Source: Candidatus Lustribacter telmatis
GTDB taxonomy: Bacteria; Vulcanimicrobiota; Vulcanimicrobiia; Vulcanimicrobiales; Vulcanimicrobiaceae
DNA length: 53,507 nt
Direction of reading: 5' to 3'
Assembly: GCA_003164045.1 (NCBI GenBank)
Contig: PLRU01000087.1
Location: 2,334-55,840 of the forward strand
Position 1 is the first letter of the stretch. Every line of letters begins with the position of its first letter. The position numbers and the translations under genes were made by a program. Positions 25,283 through 34,062 of this stretch are shown here, in pieces. The notes under the pieces are model-generated. The model made no database searches and had not been told where the DNA came from. It saw only the letters and a program-made list of their open reading frames with translations.

Positions 25283-25414
25283 TATCGGCTCGCTCGCGCC
25301 CACCATGAGCTTCTAAGATTGGTCTCTGATTAAGCTTGCACGGGCGAGGGGTTGCGGCGGAACTCCGTCCAGGGAAGCGGGCGTTCCAGGGTACACATTC
25401 CCCCGGAGGCCCTC

Positions 25415-27352
25415 ATGCAATTTTCATCCTGGCGGCGGTCCGCGTTGCCGGTTGCCGCAGCTATTATCCTATCGCTCGTCTCACCGCTCGCGTTCCCGCT
25501 GACGGCTTCTGCGCAGGATGACGGCGTGACCGCGCCGCCGGAGGCGCAGATGGCGCCGGCGCCCAGCGGCGTTGCACGCATCGACGCCATCGCCGGTGAC
25601 GTCGCAATTCAGCGCGGGGACGCGAACGACACGCTCGCCGCCGTTCCGAATGCGCCCGTACTCGGCGCCGATTACGTAACGACCGGTCAAAACGGCCGCG
25701 CGGAAGTCGGGTTCGACGGCCGCTCGGCCGTGCGTCTCGGCGAGAACGTTCAGATCCGGTTCACTAAAGTGGATCCCTCCGATCGCGAAATGCAATTGGC
25801 GGCCGGCACGATCGACTTGCGTCTCTTCGGCGATACCGACGGCCAGTCAGCAATCGATACGCCGTCGATTTCGGTCGTGCCGCGCACGGCCGGAAGTTTC
25901 CGCGTCTCCGTCGACTCGGACGGGGCAACGGCCGTTACCGTTCGCAGCGGCCGCGCCGACATCGTCACGCCGGAAGGCACGCAATCGCTCGAACCCGGAA
26001 CGACGCTGATCGCCGAGGGCCCGGCAGCGAACCCGAACGTTCAAACGCAAGCGGCAATCGCGCTCGATGGTTTCGATAGCTACAACGGCGATCGCGATCA
26101 TATCTATCAGCTCGCAAGTGCCGATAGCCAGTACGTCAACACCGGCATCCAAGGCGTCGGCGATCTCAATGCCAACGGGAACTGGGAGAGCGACGGCACG
26201 TACGGTCACGTGTGGATTCCGACCACCGTTGCCGCCGACTGGGCGCCGTATCGCGACGGCAATTGGGTTTGGGAGGATGGCTTCGGCTGGACCTGGGTTG
26301 CGGCCGAACCGTGGGGTTGGGCGCCGTATCATTATGGCCGCTGGTACTTCAGCACCGCGTATCATCATTGGGCTTGGTATCCGCCGGCTCCGGGCCGTTT
26401 CGCTCCGGCGTGGAGCCCCGCGCTCGTTGGTTTCGTCGGCTTCAACATCGGTGCGGTGAGCGTCGGCGTCGGCTTCGGTAACATCGGCTGGGTGCCGCTC
26501 GCGCCGTTCGAAGCGTTCCGCCCGTGGTGGGGTCCGCACGCAACCGCGTTCGGCAGTACGGCATCCGTGGGCGTGCACTTCCGTAACCTGTCCGTCAACT
26601 ATGCGATGACCTCGGTCACGCGCGAGAACTTCCAAGCCGGACGCTTCGGACACCCCTATGTCGCTTCGCTAGCAGAGATGCGCACGATCCACACGGTGCC
26701 CGTGCAAGGCGCTCTGCCGATCGTTCCAAGCCAAGCCAACTTGCGCTTCACCGACCGCGCGGCCGCACCGTCGTTGGCCGTTCGGCCCGCACTGATGAAC
26801 CGCTCGTTTGCCGGCCGCCCGGCGTTCGCGCAGCGCACGCCGTTCACCGAACAGCAAGCATCGGTTTCGCGTGCAACCCACGTTGCATATCATCCGGAAG
26901 CTTCCGGCGCCACGGCGTTCGGCCGTGGAGGGATGTCGACGGGACCGACCTACGCGCGTCATCTTCAGAGCAACATCTCGCCCGGCACCCCGGCGTTCAG
27001 CCGCGGCACAACGAGCTCACCGAACGGTTCGAACGATCCCTGGTCGCGCTTCAACGCAAACCGCAATGCCGAGCGCGGCAACGTCAACGGTTCGCCGTCG
27101 TTCGCGCGTCCGGCAAACCCGGGCTACACCCAGCCGCAATCCACCCGCCCAGCGGCGCCGGCCTACAATCGCCAAGCGGCTCCGGCGTATAACCGCCAAG
27201 CCGCTCCGGCATATACCCGCCCGGCAGCGCCCGCTTACACGCGCCAAGGGGTCCCGGCGTATAATCGGCAGGCAGCCGCGCGGCCGGCAGCAGCCGCACG
27301 GCCCGCTCCGGCCGCGCGTGCCACCCATAGCGAAGACGACCACCACCGCTAA
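25415..27352 (+). CDS. Exported FecR-domain protein with Trp-rich DUF6600 region
   Basis: This 645-residue surface-type protein has a signal peptide up to about residue 33. A FecR domain follows (VARIDAIAGDVAIQRGDAND ... VRLGENVQIRF ... GSFRVSVDSDG, about 50-190). Next is an unusually tryptophan-rich DUF6600-like region (DWAPYRDGNWVWEDGFGWTW and EPWGWAPYHYGRWYF). A long Ala/Pro/Asn/Arg tail contains five eight-residue repeats. ATG at 25415 is chosen for the CGGAGG five bases upstream; the frame opens 21 codons earlier. FecR domains usually relay signals to ECF sigma factors, but none is encoded nearby, so a structural envelope role is as likely. It ends overlapping panE by four bases. Confidence 0.88.
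   Translation: MQFSSWRRSALPVAAAIILSLVSPLAFPLTASAQDDGVTAPPEAQMAPAPSGVARIDAIAGDVAIQRGDANDTLAAVPNAPVLGADYVTTGQNGRAEVGFDGRSAVRLGENVQIRFTKVDPSDREMQLAAGTIDLRLFGDTDGQSAIDTPSISVVPRTAGSFRVSVDSDGATAVTVRSGRADIVTPEGTQSLEPGTTLIAEGPAANPNVQTQAAIALDGFDSYNGDRDHIYQLASADSQYVNTGIQGVGDLNANGNWESDGTYGHVWIPTTVAADWAPYRDGNWVWEDGFGWTWVAAEPWGWAPYHYGRWYFSTAYHHWAWYPPAPGRFAPAWSPALVGFVGFNIGAVSVGVGFGNIGWVPLAPFEAFRPWWGPHATAFGSTASVGVHFRNLSVNYAMTSVTRENFQAGRFGHPYVASLAEMRTIHTVPVQGALPIVPSQANLRFTDRAAAPSLAVRPALMNRSFAGRPAFAQRTPFTEQQASVSRATHVAYHPEASGATAFGRGGMSTGPTYARHLQSNISPGTPAFSRGTTSSPNGSNDPWSRFNANRNAERGNVNGSPSFARPANPGYTQPQSTRPAAPAYNRQAAPAYNRQAAPAYTRPAAPAYTRQGVPAYNRQAAARPAAAARPAPAARATHSEDDHHR
27158..27277 (+). repeat. Five 24-base in-frame repeats (PAYNRQAA type)
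   Basis: Five tandem units encode PAYNRQAA, PAYNRQAA, PAYTRPAA, PAYTRQGV and PAYNRQAA inside the tail of the FecR/DUF6600 protein. Codon-level changes between units show they are diverged coding repeats, not a recent slippage run. Confidence 0.9.
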
Positions 27353-28302
27353 AGCGAGCGTTCCAGTTCCGCAAGCGGGATCGATCCGGCCGGCGTTTTT
27401 TCAGCCACCAGACGCTTGCCCAACTGCTGCAGCATCACGTTCACCGGGGTAGGAACGTGATGCAGGCGACCGAGCAATACGATCTCGCCGTTGAGGTCAT
27501 CGACCTCCACGCTCGGTGCGCCGCGCAGAATGCTCTGCACCGTCGATCCGCCCGGACGCGTCACGCCTTCGACGTCGGAAAACTGCATCGTCGCGCGCAC
27601 GTCCGCCGGCCCACGCGCTGCCACGATGCCCGCGGCGGCAAACACCGCGGCGGCTTCGCTGCGGGCGCGATTTGCCAGCTCGCTACCCGAACTTGCGCGT
27701 CCGCTCGCCGCTTCGAGAACGTTGGTTAGATTCGAGGTGAGCTTCGCGTACTTGCGGCTCATCACGTCGTCACACGCGCGGCTGCGAATGCCCGCGGCTT
27801 CCAGATCGGCGGCGATTGCCGAATCGAGTGCGTCGTGACCGTCCGGAACGCGGCCGATGTCGCAACTCGCACCGAATTCCGGATTGTGCAGGTGCACGAC
27901 GCCGGGTTCGAGGTACACGCTCGCCATCATCACGCACATGCCGTGGACGTTGGCATAGCGGCGCAGGGTGCGGCGTTCGTTCTCGACGCCGTTCTGCGCG
28001 CACACGATCGGCAGATCGACCGGTGTGAGCGGCGCAAGCGCATCGAGCGCGTTGGTCGTATCTTGACTCTTCATCGCCAGTACGACGACGTCGTGCGCCG
28101 CGAACGTCAATGCGGCCGGATGTTCCACGACGGGAACGCGCAACGTACGCCAGCCCGCGGAACTTCCGAAGCGTAAGCCGTTGGCCGCAATCGCGCGGCC
28201 ATGGTCGCCGCGCGCAATGAACACGACGTCGCCGCCGCGTTCGAACAATCGCGCCCCGAGCGTGCCGCCGATCGCGCCGGCACCATAAACGATGTATCGC
28301 AC
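27349..28302 (-). CDS. panE: 2-dehydropantoate 2-reductase (PanE/ApbA family)
   Basis: This 317-residue NADPH-dependent reductase probably makes pantoate for coenzyme A. The nucleotide loop GAGAIGG lies at 7-13. The SRKYAKLTSNLTNVLEA segment carries the expected catalytic lysine, and the C-terminal helical domain ends with PGSTVQSILRG...EVDDLNGEI. The frame opens 47 codons upstream but the GTG at 28302 gives the proper start RYIVYGAGAIGG. Family members are often paralogous and act on other 2-keto acids, so the exact substrate is uncertain. It diverges from the MFS gene. Confidence 0.88.
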   Translation of the reverse strand: MRYIVYGAGAIGGTLGARLFERGGDVVFIARGDHGRAIAANGLRFGSSAGWRTLRVPVVEHPAALTFAAHDVVVLAMKSQDTTNALDALAPLTPVDLPIVCAQNGVENERRTLRRYANVHGMCVMMASVYLEPGVVHLHNPEFGASCDIGRVPDGHDALDSAIAADLEAAGIRSRACDDVMSRKYAKLTSNLTNVLEAASGRASSGSELANRARSEAAAVFAAAGIVAARGPADVRATMQFSDVEGVTRPGGSTVQSILRGAPSVEVDDLNGEIVLLGRLHHVPTPVNVMLQQLGKRLVAEKTPAGSIPLAELERSL

Positions 28303-28363
28303 GGTATGGGCCTTGGCGGCAGCGCACCGGGAATCCGTTTGCCGCATTGCCGAAGTCACACGA

Positions 28364-29575
28364 ATGGACCAAGCGATCGCGAAACCGAAAGGCGGCTGGA
28401 ACCTCAACGGACTGATGGCGATCGCGTTCGGACACGGCGTCAACGACTTCTATTCCGGGACGGTCGCGTTGACGATCTTCTTTGTCGCGAGCAATGCGGG
28501 GTTGTCGGCCTGGTATCAGGGCGCGATCGGGTTCCTCTGGTATCTGACCAGTTCGATCGTCCAGCCCGTGTTCGGCGCCTATACCGACCGGCACGGACGC
28601 TGGTGGTTTATGCCGACGGGCGTATTGATGGTCGTAGTGTCGATTTCGTTCGCCTCACTCGCCGGATCGTTGTGGCTTTTGTCGCTGCTGGTGGTGATCG
28701 GTGGTCTCGGTGCGGCGATCATGCACCCCGAAGCCGGCAAGTATGCGGCGCTGCTCAGCGGCTCGCGCCAATCGAGCGGCATCTCGATCTTCCAGATCGG
28801 CGGGTCGCTGGGGTTCGCCCTCGGTCCCGTTGCGATCGCGGCACTCCTGACGCATTTCGGCACGTATGCGTCGCTCGTGATGCTGCCGCCGGGCTTGATT
28901 GCCGTCGCCTACGTGTACGTCGTCATCCGGCGCGCACACGTGATGGCGCAGCCCGCGCACGATTCGCAGCGGAAACTCGACGCACACGTAAAGGCACCGA
29001 TCGACCGTTTCGGTATCACGCTCGTCGTCGCAAGTACCGCAGTCCGGTTCTTGACGACTGCGGCGTTCATGACATATCTGCCGAACTTGCTCGCCGCGCG
29101 CGGGGGCACCATCGTGCAGGCCGGCCAACTCGTCACGGCATTTTTGCTCGTCGGCATCATCGGGATGTATCTCGGCGGCTATTTGGGCGACCGGCTGGGT
29201 TCGGTTACCGCATCGGTCGTCGCGCTGGTGGCGGCGGTGCCGTGCCTCCTCGGATTTTTCTTTACTCCGGTACCGATTGCGATCGGATTATTGCTGCTCG
29301 GCAGCGTCTTGCTCTCGGTGCAGAACGCACCCGGCGTCGTGATCGTGCAGTCGCTGCTGCCGCGCAATTTGGGTATGGCGCTCGGACTCATTAACGGCGT
29401 CGCGTTCGGAGCGGGTTCCGTTCTGGTCACGCTCGTCGGGGTGGCCGTAACGCGCTTCGGCCCCGAGTCGGCGCTCATCGATGTGAGCATTATGCCGTTG
29501 CTCGGGGCCGCTGCGTATCTCGTCGTTGCGAGACGGTTGTCGCCGGCGCGCTTACGTCCGGCGGCCGGCGTCTAG
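28364..29575 (+). CDS. MFS transporter, fosmidomycin-resistance (Fsr) type
   Basis: This 403-residue inner-membrane protein has about 12 hydrophobic helices in two halves joined by a charged loop (RRAHVMAQPAHDSQRKLDAH). The N-terminal AFGHGVNDFYSGTVALTIFF and FGAYTDRHGRWWFMP segments are typical of the fosmidomycin-resistance exporter group. Substrate cannot be set from sequence. ATG at 28364 is preferred because the earlier in-frame ATG at 28292 would overlap panE and adds an atypical tail. Its last bases overlap the convergent secreted-protein gene. Confidence 0.9.
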   Translation: MDQAIAKPKGGWNLNGLMAIAFGHGVNDFYSGTVALTIFFVASNAGLSAWYQGAIGFLWYLTSSIVQPVFGAYTDRHGRWWFMPTGVLMVVVSISFASLAGSLWLLSLLVVIGGLGAAIMHPEAGKYAALLSGSRQSSGISIFQIGGSLGFALGPVAIAALLTHFGTYASLVMLPPGLIAVAYVYVVIRRAHVMAQPAHDSQRKLDAHVKAPIDRFGITLVVASTAVRFLTTAAFMTYLPNLLAARGGTIVQAGQLVTAFLLVGIIGMYLGGYLGDRLGSVTASVVALVAAVPCLLGFFFTPVPIAIGLLLLGSVLLSVQNAPGVVIVQSLLPRNLGMALGLINGVAFGAGSVLVTLVGVAVTRFGPESALIDVSIMPLLGAAAYLVVARRLSPARLRPAAGV

Positions 29576-30039
29576 TACGATTCGGGTTGGAAGGGGAAGA
29601 TCGACTCGATCGACACTTCGTGCGACTGGGTTGAAGCGGCCGGCGCATAAGAGACGGTTCCGTTGCTCCAGACGCTGCCGTCGGCAAACGTTGCCTTCTC
29701 GACAGTGAGCTGCTGATCGTTGTCGATCTGGATGTCTTGGAAGCTGTGCCGGACGGTCTCGCCCTTGGCGTAGGAACCGACATCCTCGTAGCGGTCGATC
29801 ACGTTGCCATCTGACTCGAGTGCGAACACGATGTCGGTCGCGGGGCTGGCATTTTGGTTCGTGAAGGCGACGGTGACGAGGCCCGGGCTGAACTGGTTGC
29901 GGTCCCCGTAAGACTGGGTGATTTCGACCTTATTGAGTTGAATCGGGCCGGTCTGCATTTCAGCAGCCGTGGCCAGGGCCGGGGCACCGGCGAGGAGGAG
30001 GGCGGCTCCGAGGGCCGCGGTGACAGATGCGATTTTCAT
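29572..30039 (-). CDS. Secreted small beta-rich protein
   Basis: This 155-residue protein has a signal peptide (KIASVTAALGAALLLAGAPALATA). A beta-rich body follows (VTVAFTNQNASPATDIVFAL ... ETVRHSFQDIQIDNDQQLTV). The middle resembles secreted proteins that carry a single Ig-like fold, and I know no function. ATG at 30039 is used; 35 extra codons upstream are open but read poorly and cross the promoter. A possible promoter lies upstream on this strand with TTGCGA at 30144-30149 and GATATT at 30121-30126, 17 bases apart. It diverges from the LysR gene. Confidence 0.7.
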   Translation of the reverse strand: MKIASVTAALGAALLLAGAPALATAAEMQTGPIQLNKVEITQSYGDRNQFSPGLVTVAFTNQNASPATDIVFALESDGNVIDRYEDVGSYAKGETVRHSFQDIQIDNDQQLTVEKATFADGSVWSNGTVSYAPAASTQSHEVSIESIFPFQPESY

Positions 30040-30131
30040 GATCTTGGACTTGCTTTCTGCTCGTTTTTTAGGCCTGAGCTGGCCGCGATCCGATAATGCC
30101 ACGCCAAGCGATAGGTGTCCAATATCAAAAA

Positions 30132-30147
30132 GCGATGTAGCCATCGC
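30132..30147. promoter_or_regulatory. Inverted repeat GCGATG-N4-CATCGC upstream of the LysR gene
   Basis: A perfect six-base dyad with a four-base spacer sits in the gap between the secreted-protein gene and the LysR gene. It overlaps the -35 and spacer region of a possible minus-strand promoter. It could be an operator for the adjacent LysR-type regulator, although it does not show the usual T-N11-A form. Confidence 0.35.
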
Positions 30148-30196
30148 AAATTAGTATGGAAGGCCTCGTGGGCGGTCGCACCGTAAGGAGCGCCTA

Positions 30197-31075
30197 ATGG
30201 AACTCCGGCAGCTGCGGTATTTCGTTGAGATCGCCGATCAGGGCAGCTTCACGCGAGCGGCAGAGACCTTGGCGATCGCGCAGCCCGCGCTCACCGCGCA
30301 GATCCACAAGCTCGAAGCCGAATTCAACGCGCAGCTATTCGTCCGCACGCCGCGCGGCGTCATCCTCACCGAGGTCGGACTCGCCGTCCTCGAGCAAGCG
30401 CGCCGTACGATCGACGCCGCCGATTCGACGCTGCGTTCCGCTCAGCTGGCCGGCGAAACGGCGAGCGCACGGCTGGTCGTCGGGTTCAGCCGGATCTTTC
30501 CGTTCTTCCCGATCGCGCGCACGGTGCGGCGCGTGCGCCGAGATCGCCCGAACATCAAAATCGAATTGCGCGAAATGTGGTCGATGGATCAGATGGACGC
30601 GCTCGTCAGCGGCGCCCTCGATATCGGCTTCGTTCACTACACGGAAGAGCACGAGGATCGCGATCTGGTGATCGTACCGATCGCCGAAGAAACGGTGATG
30701 GCGGCGGTGCCCGACGGTCATCGGCTCGCCACGCGCCGGCAGATCGCCCTGACCGAGCTCGCCGACGAAGATTTCGTCGTTCCGGCCTGGACGGAGGTCG
30801 GTGAAACGGTGCGCGATCAGGTGATGGCGGCGTGTCTGCGCGCCGGCTTCCAGCCGCACATCGTCCAAGAAAGCAGCGACGTTCGCATCCTGCTCGGCCT
30901 CGTTTCAGCCGGACTCGGCGTCTCGCTGCTCTCGTCGTCGTCGCGCGACGTCAAAATTCGCGGCGTGCACTACGTTTCGATCGTGCCGAAGCTCGAGATG
31001 CGCTTCGTCGCGATGTACCGCCGCGGCGCGACGGGGAAGTTTCTCGAGCCGTTTCTCGAGCGGATCGAGCGCTAG
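30197..31075 (+). CDS. LysR-family transcriptional regulator
   Basis: This 292-residue regulator has an N-terminal winged helix (MELRQLRYFVEIADQGSFTR ... QPALTAQIHKLE, about 1-60). The effector-binding periplasmic-protein-like domain starts at ARLVVGFSRIFPFFP (about 91). The HTH and the linker are intact. AAGGAG lies seven bases before the ATG. LysR proteins generally act on a divergent or downstream operon in response to a small metabolite, here perhaps a substrate of the downstream catabolic island. The first gene downstream on this strand is an orphan solute-binding protein. Confidence 0.95.
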   Translation: MELRQLRYFVEIADQGSFTRAAETLAIAQPALTAQIHKLEAEFNAQLFVRTPRGVILTEVGLAVLEQARRTIDAADSTLRSAQLAGETASARLVVGFSRIFPFFPIARTVRRVRRDRPNIKIELREMWSMDQMDALVSGALDIGFVHYTEEHEDRDLVIVPIAEETVMAAVPDGHRLATRRQIALTELADEDFVVPAWTEVGETVRDQVMAACLRAGFQPHIVQESSDVRILLGLVSAGLGVSLLSSSSRDVKIRGVHYVSIVPKLEMRFVAMYRRGATGKFLEPFLERIER

Positions 31076-31143
31076 GCGTCCACATCTGCCGCAATTCGGA
31101 CATTTCACGGGGACGCTAGCGGAGCATCCGGAAGACGTCGCGC

Positions 31144-32082
31144 ATGATCGCTCGTCACTCGTTCGTGGCCGGTTCGGTTGCTGCCATGCTCCTCGCGGCG
31201 GGCCGTTCCGCACGGGCCCAAACGCGGGCGCACCTCCGGATCGGCGCCACCGCCAACGACAGCTTCGCCGAAGCGTACTACGCGCAAGACCTCGGATTCT
31301 TCAGCCGCGCCGGCATCGATGCGGAGATCACGACGTTCGCCAACGGCGCGCAAGTCTCAACCGGCGTTGCTTCGGGCGCGCTCGATATCGGGATTTCGAG
31401 CGTTATCACGCTGGCCAATGCGACCATACGCGGCTTGCCGTTTGTGTATATCGCCGGCGGCGGAATGTATACGGCGGCGGCGCCGACGATCGTGCTGTGC
31501 GTGACGAAAGACTCAACGCTCACCGATGCGCGCGAACTCGAAGGGAAGACCGTCTCGGTTTCGGGGATCAAGGACATCACCCACCTTGCCGTCGTGGCCT
31601 ATCTCATCAAAGGCGGAGCCGATCCCGCGAAGGTCAACATCATCGAAATGCCGTTCTCGCAAGTGAGCGCCGCGCTCAAACGCGGAACGATTGCCGCGGG
31701 CATCATTTCGGAGCCCTCGCTCGCTGCGAGCAGCGATGACGTGCGCGTGCTCGCCAAGCCGTTCGAACTCATCGGCCGGCGCTTGATGATCGGCGGCTGG
31801 TTCGCAACCTCGGATTGGCAAAAGAAGAACGTCGCGGCCGCTCGCGCCTTTGCCGGCGTGATCTACGAGACCGCGCGCTGGGCCAACGCCAATCACGACA
31901 AGTCGGCCCTCATCTTGCAGAAGTACACAAAGATCGATGACGCCACGGTGCGCCGCATGGTGCGCGTTACCTACGCGGAGTCACTCGAGCCGGACATGAT
32001 CGATCCGACTCTCGATCTCGCCGCGCGCGAGAAGTTCACCGAGCGGAGAGTTCGTGCTCCTGAGATGATCGCCACCGGCTAG
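31144..32082 (+). CDS. NMT1/SsuA-type solute-binding protein (orphan, 1 of 3)
   Basis: This 312-residue extracytoplasmic binding protein has a Tat-like or Sec leader (ARHSFVAGSVAAMLLAAG ... ARAQ). Family phrases follow, such as YYAQDLGFFSRAGIDAEITTF, ASGALDIGIS and a hinge near DARELEGKTVSVSGI. Members bind taurine-, sulfonate-, thiamine-precursor- or aromatic-like ligands. No ABC permease or ATPase gene is near. It resembles the proteins at 34038-35006 and 49625-50575. It follows the LysR gene by 68 bases and may be controlled by it. Confidence 0.9.
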   Translation: MIARHSFVAGSVAAMLLAAGRSARAQTRAHLRIGATANDSFAEAYYAQDLGFFSRAGIDAEITTFANGAQVSTGVASGALDIGISSVITLANATIRGLPFVYIAGGGMYTAAAPTIVLCVTKDSTLTDARELEGKTVSVSGIKDITHLAVVAYLIKGGADPAKVNIIEMPFSQVSAALKRGTIAAGIISEPSLAASSDDVRVLAKPFELIGRRLMIGGWFATSDWQKKNVAAARAFAGVIYETARWANANHDKSALILQKYTKIDDATVRRMVRVTYAESLEPDMIDPTLDLAAREKFTERRVRAPEMIATG

Positions 32083-32094
32083 TGCGTTCGGGCG

Positions 32095-34062
32095 CTACTT
32101 CAACCAATGATCGAACCAGCCGACGATGCGGCGCGACACGTCGAGCTGATCGGCCGGCTTGTTGAAGAGGTGCCCCTCGCCGGGATAGACGACGAGTTGT
32201 GCCGGTACATGCAGGGCCCGGAGCGCATGCCAGTACTCGTATGACTGCGTGATCGGGACTTCGTCGTCGAGCGTGCCGCCGAGCATCAGCGTCGGCGTAT
32301 GTACGTTCTTGATGAACGTGATCGGCGAACTCTTGGCATAGACGGCCGGATCGTCGTACACGGTCGCACCAAAGAACGGCGTCATCCACGTGTCGATGCC
32401 GTTGGTACCGTAATAGCTCAACCAATCCGAAAGTCCGGCACCCGACACGGCGGCTTTGAAGCGGTTCGTTTGCGTGAGCGCCCACATCGTCATGTACCCG
32501 CCGTAGCTCCAGCCCATGATCCCCATACGCTTGGGATTGGCCGGTATGACGGCAGTCGCGGCGTCGAGCCCGGCTAAGACGTCGCGCAGATCACCACCGC
32601 CGAAATCCTTGACGTTCGCGCGCGTGAAGGCTTCGCCGCCGCCGTAGCTGCCGCGCGGGTTCGGCTCGAACACCGCGTAGCCGCGCGCCGCAAGCACGCC
32701 CTCGTAGGCCTCGGCACCGGCCGGAAACATCGGGCTCGATGCGTAGCTCGGACCACCGTGAACGAGGGTGATGAGCGGCGCCGGTTGGCCGCGGCGATAT
32801 CCGAGCGGCTCGATGAGGAAACCTTGTACGGTGTAGCCGTCGCTCATCCACGTAATGCTGTGCGCGGCACCGGTGAGATGGGTGACGTTTGCGTTGGCCG
32901 ACGTTACGCGCTTCCACGCGCCGACCGGTCCGATGGCAATTTCGGGAGGCGAGGCGAACGATTGCCGGATGACGGCCGAAACGCTGCCGTCGAGCGAGAC
33001 CGAGATTCCGGCGTCGCCCGCAACGAGGCCGGCGTAGTTATTGGCAAAGATCGTTTCGAGGCCGCACCAGAAATCGTGATGCGACGCCGTATCGACGCCG
33101 AAGGTCGTAACGCACGTTTTCCCGAGCCGGTTGTCGGTGGCGAGGATCGAGTCGCGCGAACCGCGCCAATCGATCGTCGTTACGGACGCGTCGAAATCGG
33201 GCGTGACGTCGATCGCCTCGCCGCCGCGCGCCGGCACGACGCAAATGTCGCCCCCGGTCACCGCTTCGTCGCTCATGATCCCGCAGATGTACGCGATGCG
33301 GGTTCCGTCGCCGGAGAAACGCGGCGAGGCCATTTGCGTCTGCGGCCGGAGAATCCGCCGCGCCGTTCCGGTCGCGAGATCGATCGTGTAGAGCGCGGCG
33401 ACCCACCAATTCGCATCGCCGTCGCCGTGTGCGGCGGAAGCGGCAAAGCGCGTTCCGTCGGGCGACCAATCATATTCGTAGACGTTGAGGTTAGCCGGAC
33501 CGAGCAACCTGATCGCTCCGCCGGCGGCGGCTACGACCGCTAATCGCTGCTCGTAATACGTCCCGCCCACGATGCCCGAATCGGGCGTCCCGGGCTCGAG
33601 CGCGCTCGGCACCCGCGGCGCGCCCGGCGAATAGAGAAACGCGATCCGGGCACCGTCCGGCGACCAATGCGGCGTCGAGAGGGGACCGTGGGCGTGCGTG
33701 ACGATGCGGATGCTGCTGCCGGTGACGTCGGTAATCGCAATGTTGCCTTGACCCTTGGCATCGGTCGTGACGAACGCAACGTGCAAGCCGTCGGGCGACC
33801 AGGCAACGGCTGCGCCTTTGCATGTTCCGCACGTCGAGATGCGGCGCGTGCGGCGCGGCGAGCTGACGTCGCCGATGTGCACCGCATCGTCGGTGTAGGC
33901 AAAGTGACCCCCATCGGGAGCGATCGCCACGTCGTTAAAGACATGGACGCCGTTGAGTGCTCGCCCGATCCGCTCGAAGGGCATCGGAGCCGGTGCCGCC
34001 CACGCGGGCGCACCGGCGCAGGTAAGAACCAACAGCGTCAGCAGCGAGCGGAAGAAGAACAT
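32095..34062 (-). CDS. Exported S9-family prolyl-oligopeptidase-like peptidase
   Basis: This 655-residue hydrolase has a signal peptide (FFFRSLLTLLVLTCAGAPAWA) and an N-terminal WD40-like beta-propeller with repeated WSPDG units. A C-terminal alpha/beta hydrolase domain follows. The triad reads Ser519 (GWSYGGYM), Asp599 or Asp600 (GTLDDEVP) and His631 (GEGHLFNKP). Dipeptidyl- or acylaminoacyl-peptidase activity is likely. It starts 25 bases inside the end of the upstream solute-binding-protein gene, the last of a three-gene operon. An exopeptidase here suggests that peptide- or amide-linked substrates are handled. Confidence 0.94.
   Translation of the reverse strand: MFFFRSLLTLLVLTCAGAPAWAAPAPMPFERIGRALNGVHVFNDVAIAPDGGHFAYTDDAVHIGDVSSPRRTRRISTCGTCKGAAVAWSPDGLHVAFVTTDAKGQGNIAITDVTGSSIRIVTHAHGPLSTPHWSPDGARIAFLYSPGAPRVPSALEPGTPDSGIVGGTYYEQRLAVVAAAGGAIRLLGPANLNVYEYDWSPDGTRFAASAAHGDGDANWWVAALYTIDLATGTARRILRPQTQMASPRFSGDGTRIAYICGIMSDEAVTGGDICVVPARGGEAIDVTPDFDASVTTIDWRGSRDSILATDNRLGKTCVTTFGVDTASHHDFWCGLETIFANNYAGLVAGDAGISVSLDGSVSAVIRQSFASPPEIAIGPVGAWKRVTSANANVTHLTGAAHSITWMSDGYTVQGFLIEPLGYRRGQPAPLITLVHGGPSYASSPMFPAGAEAYEGVLAARGYAVFEPNPRGSYGGGEAFTRANVKDFGGGDLRDVLAGLDAATAVIPANPKRMGIMGWSYGGYMTMWALTQTNRFKAAVSGAGLSDWLSYYGTNGIDTWMTPFFGATVYDDPAVYAKSSPITFIKNVHTPTLMLGGTLDDEVPITQSYEYWHALRALHVPAQLVVYPGEGHLFNKPADQLDVSRRIVGWFDHWLK

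Noticed and set aside
25340..25410. Possible tRNA-like or structured RNA before the FecR-type gene
   Set aside because: The GC-rich leader has short complementary bits but no seven-base acceptor stem or T-loop sequence, so I could not support an RNA gene.
27158..27277. Possible CRISPR-like repeat array
   Set aside because: The units are tandem with no spacers and keep the reading frame of the FecR-type protein, so they are coding repeats.
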